Shown here one piece after another: positions 1-9,066 of a stretch of DNA of 57,092 bases; positions within the stretch are counted from its first letter, which is position 1, and each line of letters starts with the position of its first letter. A program made the translations under genes and the position numbers. The notes below the pieces were generated by a model, which saw only the letters and a program-made list of their open reading frames with translations, was not told the DNA's origin and did no database searches. The stretch comes from Verrucomicrobiota bacterium (GTDB lineage Bacteria; Verrucomicrobiota; Verrucomicrobiia; Verrucomicrobiales; Akkermansiaceae), in assembly GCA_026397725.1 (NCBI GenBank), contig JAPLUI010000045.1, positions 1 to 57,092 of the forward strand, given 5' to 3'.

Positions 1-103
1 GGGACAGCAGGTGGCACAAAGGCGGCAACCAGGCCACCTGCCAGTCAAAGTTGAAAAAACCAAATCGCCAAATCACCCCGAAAACAACGTAAAATCAACA
101 TCC

Positions 104-2029
104 GTAGCCCCTCCCTCGGAGCCTATGGGATGACTGTGAAACCAACCAGTGAAAGTCTGAGTCCGTCAGGGACGTGGAACCGACGGGTAGCCGAGTGCTA
201 CTGCGGCGCAGCGATGCGTCGTGGGGAGCTGCACGAGGCGAAAGACCAGCCCCAAACGAAAGTGAACTCGATACGGCCAGGGCATCTGGCGAGCAGGCGG
301 AGAGGAGGGATGCGCCCGCGAGGGTGGGTCCCGTGCGAAGCCTGTGGCTACGGCCACACCCCCAGCAGCGACATCGCACGTTACATGCTGACTGGTGGAG
401 ATGTCAGGGTGATTGGAGTGAGGATGGTAAGAAGGCTTCATGGCCTAAGTCAAGACCCCTGCGGCGAACAGGAACCAGCCGCAGGTGGCAGAGCCCTCAT
501 AGTAGCGATGAAACGGCTAATCACCGTGGAGCGAAGGGGGGTAGGAAGATGAACACCGCGAACGAACAGACCGGGCTACCAACACCGCCCGAAGTGTCCG
601 CAAGGGCTACACGAAGCGGGAGCAGCCGGGAGCAGGAGTGGGGGACACTCCTGCTCTCGCACGACTCCACCCTGGTCTGGACCGAGCGGATGCTTGAGGC
701 CCTCGGAAGGGGGAACGAAGGCAGGCAATGGCACACGCTTATCGACAAGGTCTTCTCCCCGAAGACTCTGGCGCTGGCGTTTGCATCGGTAACCAAGAGG
801 AACCGAGCCGCAGGAATTGACGGAATCACGACCCAAGCCATGCGGCAACGCGAGGCAGAGGAACTGCCCGTCATCGAACGCCTGCTGCGCGAAGACCGTT
901 ACGAACCGCAGCCGGTGCGCCGCGTATGGATTGAGAAACCCGGCAGTGGCGAAAAGCGGCCGTTGGGCATCCCGACCGTGCGTGACCGCATCGTGCAGCA
1001 AGCGCTCCGCATCATCATCGAACCGATCTTCGAGCGAGACTTCAGCGCACAGAGTTATGGCTTCCGGCCCGGGCGCAGTGCCCGGGCAGCCGTGCTTCGC
1101 GTGGAGGAGCAACTCGAAGCAGGGAAAACATGGGTGGTGGACGCCGACATCAAAGGGTATTTCGACAACATCCCGCAGGACCAGCTCATCGCCCTTGTGA
1201 AGAACAAGATCAGCGACAGGCGCATCCTCGGGCTGCTCGAAAAGTTCCTGCGACAAGGAGTCATGGAGAGCATGAACGGGTGGCAACCCACCGCAAGCGG
1301 AACACCCCAGGGTGCGATCATCAGTCCGCTGTTAGCCAACATCTATCTCGATCCGCTGGACCATCTGATGGCCCGGCATGGCTGGGAAATGACGCGCTAT
1401 GCAGACGATTTCATCATCCAATGTCACACCGAAGCCGAAGCCCTCGCGGCGCTGGCCGCAGTGGAAGCATGGATGGAGGAGGCGGGACTGACGCTGCACC
1501 CCGAGAAAACGCGCGTGGTGGATGCCACTCGGAAAGGCGGGTTCGAGTTTCTGGGCTGGCATTTTGAGCGTAGCTACAAATGGCCGCGCAGGAAGAGCGT
1601 CCAGAAGCTCAAAGACAGTGTGCGGGCAAAGACCAAACGCAACAACGGACATGACATGACAACCATCATCAAACGGGTCAACTCGATCACGCGGGGATGG
1701 GGGAATTACTTCCGGGGAGGCGTGCGCAACGTGCCCGAAAGACTCGACCAATGGATTCGGATGCGCCTGCGCAGCATCCTGCGCAAGCGGGACAAACGCA
1801 AAGGGCGGGGCCGAGGTCGGGATCACAACCGGTATCCCAATGCCTGGTTCGCTAAGCGGGGGGTGGTCTTCCTGACTACGATCACCCACGACTTAGCCGC
1901 GGGTCCCACGAAGTGAATGGCGCGAGCCGGACATGCGGGAACTCATCGACTGGCGAGCCGGATGCGAGAAATTCGCCCGTCCGGTTCTGAGGGAGGGCTG
2001 GGGCAGCAATGCCCCATCCCTACCTCTAT
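104..2029 (+). mobile_element. Group II intron (ribozyme plus maturase ORF)
   Basis: The 3' half is clear. A domain V-like hairpin lies at 1955-1987, beginning GAGCCGG and ending CCGGTTC, with the catalytic AGC triad. A domain VI-like hairpin follows (about 1989-2025), and the intron appears to end in AT at 2029. The reverse transcriptase gene sits in the domain IV position. A hairpin at 219-236 (stem TCGTG/CACGA) presents GGGAGC in its loop, which pairs with GCTCCC of the empty target seen in the other repeat copy (56990-56995 on the minus strand); I take it as EBS1. The 5' boundary is not resolved: 104 is an estimate, and the repeat sequence that should precede the intron is not found in the first 100 bases, so the intron may begin outside the window or its 5' flank may be rearranged. 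Confidence 0.75.
549..1916 (+). CDS. ltrA: Group II intron reverse transcriptase/maturase
   Basis: A 455-residue intron-encoded protein that would splice its host intron and copy it into new DNA sites. The start at 549 is preceded by a purine-rich AGGAAG; the frame is open upstream but lies in ribozyme sequence. Reverse transcriptase motifs are present in order: GIDG near residue 89, RPLGIP, the YGFRPGRSA block, TPQGAIISPLLANIYL, and the catalytic YADD at about 284-287, followed by GFEFLGW. The maturase (X) region follows (WGNYFRGG). The protein ends in a basic tail with no HNH endonuclease motif, so it belongs to an endonuclease-lacking type that typically relies on replication forks or hairpin targets. 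Confidence 0.93.
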   Translation: MNTANEQTGLPTPPEVSARATRSGSSREQEWGTLLLSHDSTLVWTERMLEALGRGNEGRQWHTLIDKVFSPKTLALAFASVTKRNRAAGIDGITTQAMRQREAEELPVIERLLREDRYEPQPVRRVWIEKPGSGEKRPLGIPTVRDRIVQQALRIIIEPIFERDFSAQSYGFRPGRSARAAVLRVEEQLEAGKTWVVDADIKGYFDNIPQDQLIALVKNKISDRRILGLLEKFLRQGVMESMNGWQPTASGTPQGAIISPLLANIYLDPLDHLMARHGWEMTRYADDFIIQCHTEAEALAALAAVEAWMEEAGLTLHPEKTRVVDATRKGGFEFLGWHFERSYKWPRRKSVQKLKDSVRAKTKRNNGHDMTTIIKRVNSITRGWGNYFRGGVRNVPERLDQWIRMRLRSILRKRDKRKGRGRGRDHNRYPNAWFAKRGVVFLTTITHDLAAGPTK

Positions 2030-2283
2030 CTAACGGGCATCCTCGGAGCCAAGTTGCTCGGGAGGGGCGTGCCTGCCGCGAGACGGACCGGGCCTCATGG
2101 GAACCCCGCAGCTCTAACGGTTTAGCCACAGCGGTGTGGCGGGCGGTGCCCTTCCCACCGCACTCCAGACTTTGGCTCGCGCCCGGGCAGGTGAAGGTAT
2201 GGAGTGCGGTGGGAAGCGCCGCGCCACACCGCGGTGGCTAAGTCCCGGCACTGCCCGGAATGTGCCAAGTCATTTTCCGGGAT
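2030..2283 (+). repeat. Left copy of 254-bp inverted repeat
   Basis: This segment matches the reverse complement of 56737-56990 with about eight mismatches by manual alignment. It begins exactly at the group II intron 3' end. It contains a 120-nt near-palindrome at 2122-2241. Short open frames run through it but their peptides are repeat translations, not supported genes. Confidence 0.92.
2122..2241. repeat. Long imperfect hairpin inside the left repeat
   Basis: Two arms of about 42-45 nt, starting TTAGCCAC and ending GTGGCTAA, are imperfect inverted copies around a roughly 33-nt GC-rich centre. Both arms contain CCACCGCACTCCA or its complement. The same element is at 56779-56898. It looks like a dispersed palindromic element; a structured RNA is possible but unproven. 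Confidence 0.8.
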
Positions 2284-2300
2284 GCATGGCCAATTCCTTG

Positions 2301-3533
2301 TCAATTCAAGGTCCAGCTCAGGAAGTGTGAACCTGCCGGGGGCGTGAACGCCGGAGAAGTGGCAACGGCCGGGACCACCGGCTTGCCGGCCTGGTCTGAC
2401 AACTCGAAGGTGAGGCCGGGGTCGAGTTGGTTGCCGGCAAGGCGGCGGCTCTGGACCCACATGCCAAGCGCGTAGTCACCCGCCGCCAGCGCGACGGTCT
2501 GGGTCAGCCCAAGCGCCGCCGGGCCCTGGAGGCGGCACATCTTGTTGCCCTGATGCGGCGGGTACGACGGTTGGCCTTCTTCCCACAAGATGACCCCGTC
2601 CACTCCCAGATAAGAGCCATTCCCGCCGTTGTCGGGAGTCCATCCGGCCAGGTTGCCGGTTTCAAATCCCGGGTTCAGCAGGAGCTGGGTGCCCGGCTCG
2701 CTCGCGCAAACCGTGACCTGGTAAACCCGCGTGTAGTGGGTCGCCCGGGCGGTGACGGTATATCTAACAGGAGTTCGCTTTGAATTGGAAAAGTCCACTT
2801 GCACGCCCGAGGCCGGCGCGACGGTGGCGAAAGGCGAAACCGTGCAGACGGGCGCCAGCTTTGTTAGATCAGTGCCCTTTGGCAGGACCAGCGTGATGGC
2901 GTCGTCATCCGTGGCAATCATCGCGGCGCCGCTGTTGCAGGCGAAGCTCAGCAAGTCACAGTCCGCGCTGAGAGTGGGCTCGGTGCCGGCCAGCGGGGGA
3001 TACAAGCCCCATTCCTCGACGGACGGCGTGTCAACGGCCTCGGTGATGTTGAGGCGGAATTTGCGAGCAGTGACGGGCGCGAAATCCAGCACGCAGACGA
3101 CGCTCACCTTCGTTCCGCTGGCGAGCGGTTTCCACATTTCGTCGTCCAGAACCTCGACGGCGAACTTCCGGCTGCGGCCTGATTTGTGATGGGCGCTGCC
3201 GGTGAACATGACGCGTTGGCTGCCGGGAATGGCGCGCGCGTCCTTCATCACATCGGGCCACACGCTCTGGTTGCCCCAGAACATGCTGTTCGCCGTGCCG
3301 TCCGGATTGACCGTCCATAGCTTCAGCGCCCGCCACAGCGGTTTGTCGGTGTATTCCCAGCGCGTATGGATCACCCTGCCGTCGTAGGAAACATCGGGAC
3401 GCCAGAAGGCACCGTGTAGCGGTTGCTGCGGCATCAACTGCTGCAGTTCGCCCGCCGGCGAGAGGCCGCGCAATACCAACAGCCGGGCCCCCGGCACTGC
3501 CATGTGGCCCAAGCGGTGGCGGGGGATGCCCAT
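2301..3533 (-). pseudogene. Chimeric remnant: PD40-like start joined to discoidin-like and cadherin/CBM-like domains
   Basis: The open frame encodes about 410 residues but has no signal peptide. The first ~115 residues (WRPDVSYDGR, NSMFWGNQSVWPDV) resemble the beta-propeller of large secreted proteins related to hydrazine synthase alpha subunits, starting in mid-domain. From about residue 120 the protein switches to a stretch (RKFAVEVLDDEMWKPLASG, ARKFRLNI, EEWGLYPP) very like the C-terminal discoidin segment of the two GH29 genes at 44-46 kb. A DUF5018-like region (GTDLTKLAPV) and a CBM-like beta-sandwich (NPGFETGNLAGW) follow. I read it as a deletion fusion of two genes. It could still be translated from the ATG at 3533. 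Confidence 0.55.
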
Positions 3534-3561
3534 TCTGCCGAAGGCAGGCTAATCCCTTGAC

Positions 3562-4698
3562 TTACCGCGAGGGCTTTTCTGGCGGGCAATACTTGGTAAC
3601 CATGGCGGCGGCGACCTGGTCGAGGGCTCCTGCGGCTTCCGAGCGACCTTCGTTGGTGACGACCACCAGGCCGAAGTCGCGCCTTGGTGCCAGCCAGATC
3701 ACCGCGTAGTTCATGGTGTTGGAACCGTTGTGGGTCAGCGCGTCGCCGGCGGCCCAATCACGCGGGACTCTCAGCCAACCCATCGCGTAAGGATCGGTTT
3801 GTTCGCCGGGTGGAGGAACATGCAGGATTTCGAACGCGGCCGGGTCTAACAATCTTGGTTTGCCCGTCCCCTCGCGCAAGTGGAACGCGGCGTACTTGGC
3901 CAGATCGCGGACGCTGCAATGGACGGTGCCTGCGGGACCGAGCGCCGGCGGGTTGTCGGCTTGCGGGCCGGGCGGAATCGGCTTGCCCTTCACATGGCCC
4001 CACGGCTGGTCGATCTTACCCGGCGAAGCGGCGGCCCCGAAACCGGCCGACTTCATGCCTAACGGAACGCAGAGTTTGGCACGCACCACCGTCTCCCAAG
4101 CCCGGCTGGTCACCGTTTCTAACATCTCCCCGGCGATCATATAGCCGGTATTGGAATAGGCGAATCTCCCTGCTTCCTGGGCCGGCTTGCGGCGCAGGAT
4201 TTCAGCCACGAACCATGCCCGGTTCGCCGCCGCCGGTTGCGCCCCGTGCCGCCACAACGCGTCCCACAATTCGCCGGGTGGGTCGTGCGGCACGCCACCC
4301 CGGTGCTGCAACAATTGGCGCAAGGTGACTTCGCGGTAGCCACCGTCGATGTCGGCAATCGTCGGGCCGAGGATCTGTTGGACGGTCGAATCCCAGCGGA
4401 TTTCACCGGCCTGCACTTCCATCGCCGCAAGCGTGGCGGTCATCGATTTGGTTAGCGAGCCGATGTGGTACTGGTCGTCGAGGGTGACGGTTTCCTTGGA
4501 ACCGACCTTGCGGACTCCGACCGCGGCCTCTTCCAACACCTTGTCGCCACGGAACACGACACACGCAATCGACGGCAGTTCGGTGCGCTCGCGAACTTGG
4601 GCAAGAACGTCCGCAAGTCGCGGTGCCTCAGCATGGCTTGGGGACGGCAGCCAAACGCCGACTAACAGAAGCAGGGAAAAGCCGGAAAGATGGTTCAT
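3562..4698 (-). CDS. Serine hydrolase, class-C beta-lactamase/esterase family
   Basis: A 378-residue exported enzyme of the serine beta-lactamase-like fold (beta-lactamase/transpeptidase-like, often esterase or D-aminopeptidase). The start at 4698 gives a good signal peptide (NHLSGFSLLLLVGVW, cleavage near SHAEA). Catalytic landmarks are in the right order: SLTK (S at about 81), YSN (Y about 182) and HNG (about 324). It starts 14 nt after the stop of the sulfatase-GH172 gene, so it is probably the last gene of that transcript. In such clusters these enzymes may remove ester groups from glycans; a true beta-lactamase role is less likely. Confidence 0.88.
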   Translation of the reverse strand: MNHLSGFSLLLLVGVWLPSPSHAEAPRLADVLAQVRERTELPSIACVVFRGDKVLEEAAVGVRKVGSKETVTLDDQYHIGSLTKSMTATLAAMEVQAGEIRWDSTVQQILGPTIADIDGGYREVTLRQLLQHRGGVPHDPPGELWDALWRHGAQPAAANRAWFVAEILRRKPAQEAGRFAYSNTGYMIAGEMLETVTSRAWETVVRAKLCVPLGMKSAGFGAAASPGKIDQPWGHVKGKPIPPGPQADNPPALGPAGTVHCSVRDLAKYAAFHLREGTGKPRLLDPAAFEILHVPPPGEQTDPYAMGWLRVPRDWAAGDALTHNGSNTMNYAVIWLAPRRDFGLVVVTNEGRSEAAGALDQVAAAMVTKYCPPEKPSR

Positions 4699-4712
4699 GG
4701 CGTTTTCCAGGA

Positions 4713-7700
4713 TCAGTTCTTCCCAGGTGAGGCGGCACCCTCGGTGCCGGTCCATGGTTGGGCAAGTTTTTCGCGGAGCTTTTCGGGGGTGGCCTGGCCG
4801 TTGTCCGTAGTGCCGTCGAAGGCATACCAGTGGGTGGTGGTGGCGTAGTCGTTTCTTATATTCGGCTGCCAGTGGTATAACTCAATGTCGAACTTGAATC
4901 CGGTATTGAACGGGATGCGGTCGTGGATTCTCACGCGTTCATTGGTGGTGTGGCCGACGCCGGAATTCCCTTTCGCCATGGGCTGGCAGTGAAAGGGGGT
5001 GGAAAAGGGGGAGCCGCCGTTGAAGGCATAGCCGTAGTAGTCCTCCGAACCGGTGCCGAAATGAGACGGGAAGGCTTCCCCGTCCACGAAGATCTTTTCA
5101 TCGCCCTCGCCCCACCACGGGCCGAGGCCTCCACCCATCGCGGGGCGGTTGCAGAGCGACAGCGAATCACCCACATAGACACCCTTGCCGGCAATGGTGA
5201 CATAGTTCCAGTCCTTGATGTATTGCGGGTCACTGTTGCTGCCGAACCGGATGAGGTTTTCGCCGCGCCAAGCGGTGTGGAAATACATGCTTCGGTCCGT
5301 CCATTGCCAATCGGCGATGCCGATGTCGGCGAGTTCCACTTCCACGGACTCGATAGTGCCGTGATTGGTGACGTTCACGACGGCGGACTCCTTGAACGGC
5401 ATCGGCCACCAGCAGGTCATCCAGCCGTCCTTGTCCACCGTGCGCCACCAGTCCTTGAAGGGATTGAGGCCCGGGCCGCTACCGAAAAATTCGCCGACGG
5501 GTGCCGCGACGGTTGGATGGCCGTCGAACGATGCTGTTAGAACGGTCGAGCGCATCGCTTGCGGGAGGTCCTTGGCGCCGAGCCGCAAGCGCAGCACGGC
5601 GATTGCTCCGCTGCCGCTGATCTTGCGGGTGAGGCATGCGCCGGGCTTGAGCGTTGCGCTGCCGCCTGCGACCTTGCGCCGGATCGGGAGAGTGTGGTTT
5701 TCCGGTTGCAGCAGTTCTTGTCCGACCTTGGCGATCAACCTGCGGTTGGCCTCGAGGTCCGCCAGGGTCAGGGACTTCACCGCCGTCCCGGCGGAATACT
5801 GCAGGTAGTTGATGTTATAGAACAGCGACTCGTTGGCGAAGGGAGGTGCCGCTTTGGTGAAATCCGCGTCCACCTTCGGACTCTCGAAGGTGATCCGGCA
5901 ATGCGTGCTGAAGGGGATCGGCAGATAGAGATTGCGGCCGCCGCTCACGATGTTCGCCAGCGGCGGGCCGGTGAGGATGCCGCCATCAGCGCCACCGACG
6001 AGTGTTTTCCCCTGCCCCGCAATGAGCGGCTCGGCGGCACCGTCCAGATAGATCCGAATCGTTCCCGCGTTGTTGAACTGGGTCAGCCACCAGCGGGTGA
6101 CGACCCCCGGTCCGTCCGCGTCCAACATGATCCATTCCTTGCGGCCGCCCGCTTCGGTGCTGCCGTAAAACTGATCGAAATCGCAACCGGCGAACCAGTC
6201 GGGATTGCCCGGCGTCTTGGAGCGCCGGTTGTAGCTGCTGGCCTGCTTGCAGGTGAACTCGGGCTGTGGAAACTCCGCGATCCTGGCGCGGTCCAACATG
6301 TCTTCCAGCAGACTGCCCAGATGAATCGGCTGGTCTGGATCGACGTGAGCGGCCGCCATGAGCTTCTTCATGCGCTCGACGATCTGCGGATTGTCGGCCG
6401 CGAGGTTCTTCGACTCGCCGGGATCGGTTTCGAGGTCGTAGAGTTCAAGTCGGTTGCCGCCCGGGTTCCCGACGGCCTTCCACTTGCCCGCCCTAACAGC
6501 CATGGTGCCGGCGTATTCCCAGTAGAGGGATGCGTGCTTCCGCTGCCGGGCGTCGTCACCCACCAGCGTCGGCAGATAACTGATGCCGTCAATATTCGCC
6601 GGCGGCTGAAGGCCGACCGCCTCGCAAACGGTGGGCAGGAAATCCCAGCCCGCCGACACCAGTCTGGTGGTCGCGCCCGGGCGGATCTTACCCGGCCAGC
6701 GCACGACCAGCGGCACGCGGATGCCGCCGTCATGGAGGTCGCGTTTCATGCCGCGCAAAGGGCCGTTGCTGTCGTTGAAGTTGGGATCGCAGCCACCTTC
6801 GCCATGCGGTCCGTTGTCGCTGGTGAAGAACACGACCGTCTTCTCGTCGAGCCCGAGTTTCTTGAGTTTATCTAACAACCGGCCGACATCCGCATCCAGC
6901 CGCGAGATCATGGCCGCGTGGCCCTTCTGCGGTTCGGGCCAATCCAGCTCCGCATACTCTCCCAGCGACGGCACTTCCATCCCTTTGTTGCCGGCCTCGT
7001 TATTGGCGTGCGGAAGGGTTGTCGCGAAGAACAGGAAGAACGGATGCTCCTTGTTGCGCTCGATGAAGCGGAGCGCTTCGTCGGCGCAGAGGGCGGGCAC
7101 ATATTGCCCGCGCTCCACCGCCACGCCGGAGCCATCGGCGCTCGGCGAGGCGAGCTTGTTGCCTGGCAGCGGCACGCGCTCGTCATTGCGGAAGAGGAAC
7201 TCGGGATAATAGTTATGTGCATGGCGCTGGCAAAGATAGCCGAAGAAATCCTCGAAGCCCTGTTGGTTGGGCACGCCCGTGGAACCGGGTCCGCCGAGGC
7301 CCCACTTGCCGATCAGCGCGGTCGCATAGCCGGCCTGTTTCATGAGCCTTGCCACGGTGACCGTGCCAGCCCGCAACGGCGCTTGTCCCATGGGTTGGAC
7401 TTCCTGATTGTTGCGTATCTGGCAGTGACCGGTATGCAGTCCGGTCATCAAGACACAGCGCGACGGCGCGCAAACCGTGCTGCCGGCATAGTGGTCGGTG
7501 AAACGAAGTCCCTCTGCCGCCAGCCTGTCAATCGCCGGCGTCTTGATCCGTTGCTGACCATAGCAGCCCAGGTCGCCGTAGCCGAGGTCATCGGCCAGAA
7601 TGAAAATGACATTCGGCTTGTCGCCGTTTCCCGGTGACGCCGCTGACGCCTGGGCGTTGACTGCCGGGGCAAGAGCCAGCATGGCCGTGCCCATCATTGT

Positions 7701-7724
7701 CCCAATCAAAACATTCCTTCTCAT
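4713..7724 (-). CDS. Sulfatase-GH172 (DUF2961) fusion protein
   Basis: A single 1003-residue frame with two enzymes. Residues 1-25 are a signal peptide. Residues about 35-465 are an alkaline-phosphatase-fold sulfatase: NVIFILADDLGYGD metal site, CAPSR at 85-89 (the Cys is converted to formylglycine by a maturase), GKWGLGG, FFTSDNGPH, and the LYWEYAG / LYDLETDP end region. Near residue 465 (about nt 6325) it passes into a GH172-type domain: SLLEDM, FAGCDFDQFYG, DADGPGVVTRWW, GPWWGEGDEKI, GTGSEDYYGYAF. GH172 enzymes act on D-fructofuranose or arabinofuranose linkages. The sulfatase lacks its usual last residues and GH172 lacks its own signal peptide, as expected for a deletion fusion. The ATG at 7724 overlaps the previous stop (ATGA), implying coupled translation. 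Confidence 0.88.
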   Translation of the reverse strand: MRRNVLIGTMMGTAMLALAPAVNAQASAASPGNGDKPNVIFILADDLGYGDLGCYGQQRIKTPAIDRLAAEGLRFTDHYAGSTVCAPSRCVLMTGLHTGHCQIRNNQEVQPMGQAPLRAGTVTVARLMKQAGYATALIGKWGLGGPGSTGVPNQQGFEDFFGYLCQRHAHNYYPEFLFRNDERVPLPGNKLASPSADGSGVAVERGQYVPALCADEALRFIERNKEHPFFLFFATTLPHANNEAGNKGMEVPSLGEYAELDWPEPQKGHAAMISRLDADVGRLLDKLKKLGLDEKTVVFFTSDNGPHGEGGCDPNFNDSNGPLRGMKRDLHDGGIRVPLVVRWPGKIRPGATTRLVSAGWDFLPTVCEAVGLQPPANIDGISYLPTLVGDDARQRKHASLYWEYAGTMAVRAGKWKAVGNPGGNRLELYDLETDPGESKNLAADNPQIVERMKKLMAAAHVDPDQPIHLGSLLEDMLDRARIAEFPQPEFTCKQASSYNRRSKTPGNPDWFAGCDFDQFYGSTEAGGRKEWIMLDADGPGVVTRWWLTQFNNAGTIRIYLDGAAEPLIAGQGKTLVGGADGGILTGPPLANIVSGGRNLYLPIPFSTHCRITFESPKVDADFTKAAPPFANESLFYNINYLQYSAGTAVKSLTLADLEANRRLIAKVGQELLQPENHTLPIRRKVAGGSATLKPGACLTRKISGSGAIAVLRLRLGAKDLPQAMRSTVLTASFDGHPTVAAPVGEFFGSGPGLNPFKDWWRTVDKDGWMTCWWPMPFKESAVVNVTNHGTIESVEVELADIGIADWQWTDRSMYFHTAWRGENLIRFGSNSDPQYIKDWNYVTIAGKGVYVGDSLSLCNRPAMGGGLGPWWGEGDEKIFVDGEAFPSHFGTGSEDYYGYAFNGGSPFSTPFHCQPMAKGNSGVGHTTNERVRIHDRIPFNTGFKFDIELYHWQPNIRNDYATTTHWYAFDGTTDNGQATPEKLREKLAQPWTGTEGAASPGKN

Positions 7725-9052
7725 ACAATCTTTTCCCATGGCGGGCGCATTACACGTGTCATGCGCTTCGCGGCTTCCGGGTCACCGACGATCGCTTCGC
7801 TTTTCGGGTCCCACGTGATGACTCGCCCCTCCCGAATGCACATGTCGGTCAGGTGACAGATGATGTCGGAGCGCACCGCCGAATGGAGATTGCCGACGGG
7901 TTGCTCACGGCTGATGACGCAGTCCACGAAGTTCTTGATCTGGTCCATGCTGACCGGCAGACGCTTCTCACCGGGATCTTTCCCTTTCTTGTACAACGTC
8001 TCCGGATACACTTTCCAGCCGTCTCGACTGACCATTACCCATCCCTCCGTTCCGACAAACAAGGTGCCGTGCTCGCCAGCGACACCGGGATGCGGCTTCA
8101 GACTGTCGGCCGTCTGATCATCCATGAATCGCATTTTCAACCCGTTGGCGTACCTGCCCGTGGCGTCCCAGTTGGTGAGGGTGTTGAACAACCCCTCCGT
8201 CGGGAGCACGCCCTTCCCTCGGTATTCCACGGGAATCGTCGCCAGTCCGGCAATGTCCGCCCACCACTGGAGCATGTCCATCGGATGCGCACCCCAGCCG
8301 GCCATGAAACCAATCGCATAGTCATAGATGTGGTAGATTCCGTTACGCGGGCTCTGGTTCAGACAGCGGTCACGACAGAAGGACGCCTCCGGCGCAGGTC
8401 CCTGCCAGAGATTGTAGTCAAACCCATCCGGGACCGGCATCGGCGTCGGTGCACCACCGGACTCACCGTGCGGACACCATACATAGACCTCTTTGACCTC
8501 GCCGATATGTCCATTCAGAACCAGCTCGATGCCCATGCGTACATGCGTGATCGAACGTTGCTGGGCACCGTACTGGAAGACACGCTTATACTTGTCCACA
8601 ATGGCGCGGGACTTGAGGTCGTGGTTGATGCAGATGCCCAGCGGCTTCTCGGTATACATGTCCTTGCCGGCTTGCGCGGCGCATAGCGCAATCGGCACAT
8701 GCCAGTGATCCGGGGTGGCAATGTGCACAGCGTCGATGTCATCGCGCGCCAGCACCTCGCGGAAATCGTTGAAGTCCGGGCAGTTGCCGTGCTGGGCCTT
8801 GCGTGCCAGGCGACGATCCTTGACCGGGTCGCAGACGGCTGCCACAACGGACTTCTCATACTCTCCGTACATGCCACCGTATCCCGAGCGGGTTCCGCAA
8901 CCGATCAGCGCCACGGCAACCTTCCCGCCGGGCGAGATCTTTCCGTTCCGGGCAAGCACGCTGGATGGGACAATTGTGGGAAAGCCAAGGGCGGCCGTCG
9001 CCAAACCGATGCCCTTCAGAAATTCACGCCGGGGGAGTTGGTGTCTGTTCAT
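7721..9052 (-). CDS. Gfo/Idh/MocA family oxidoreductase, Tat-exported
   Basis: A 443-residue NAD(P)-dependent sugar oxidoreductase-like protein. The start at 9052 places a twin-arginine signal RREFLKG at residues 8-14, so it is exported folded with cofactor. The N-terminal Rossmann fold shows VALIGCGTRSG and DAVHIATPDHWH; the family motif EKPLGI follows, and the C-terminal domain has GAHPMDMLQWW. Its stop overlaps the sulfatase-GH172 start by 4 nt. Periplasmic members of this family are common in Verrucomicrobiota and Planctomycetota glycan clusters, where some oxidise a sugar to allow elimination of the glycosidic bond. The substrate here is unknown. Confidence 0.92.
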   Translation of the reverse strand: MNRHQLPRREFLKGIGLATAALGFPTIVPSSVLARNGKISPGGKVAVALIGCGTRSGYGGMYGEYEKSVVAAVCDPVKDRRLARKAQHGNCPDFNDFREVLARDDIDAVHIATPDHWHVPIALCAAQAGKDMYTEKPLGICINHDLKSRAIVDKYKRVFQYGAQQRSITHVRMGIELVLNGHIGEVKEVYVWCPHGESGGAPTPMPVPDGFDYNLWQGPAPEASFCRDRCLNQSPRNGIYHIYDYAIGFMAGWGAHPMDMLQWWADIAGLATIPVEYRGKGVLPTEGLFNTLTNWDATGRYANGLKMRFMDDQTADSLKPHPGVAGEHGTLFVGTEGWVMVSRDGWKVYPETLYKKGKDPGEKRLPVSMDQIKNFVDCVISREQPVGNLHSAVRSDIICHLTDMCIREGRVITWDPKSEAIVGDPEAAKRMTRVMRPPWEKIV

Positions 9053-9066
9053 GGTTGTCAAAATAA

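Noticed and set aside
174..548. N-terminal 125-residue extension of the reverse transcriptase
   Set aside because: The region is ribozyme domain I-IV sequence and the extension has no known domain; the ATG at 549 has a ribosome-binding-site-like sequence.
2136..2330. Small proteins encoded in the 254-bp repeats
   Set aside because: Both strands are open because of high GC; the frames cover a palindrome and have no start signals.
5559..6875. 438-codon plus-strand open frame
   Set aside because: Antisense to the sulfatase-GH172 fusion, no start context and no recognisable motifs.
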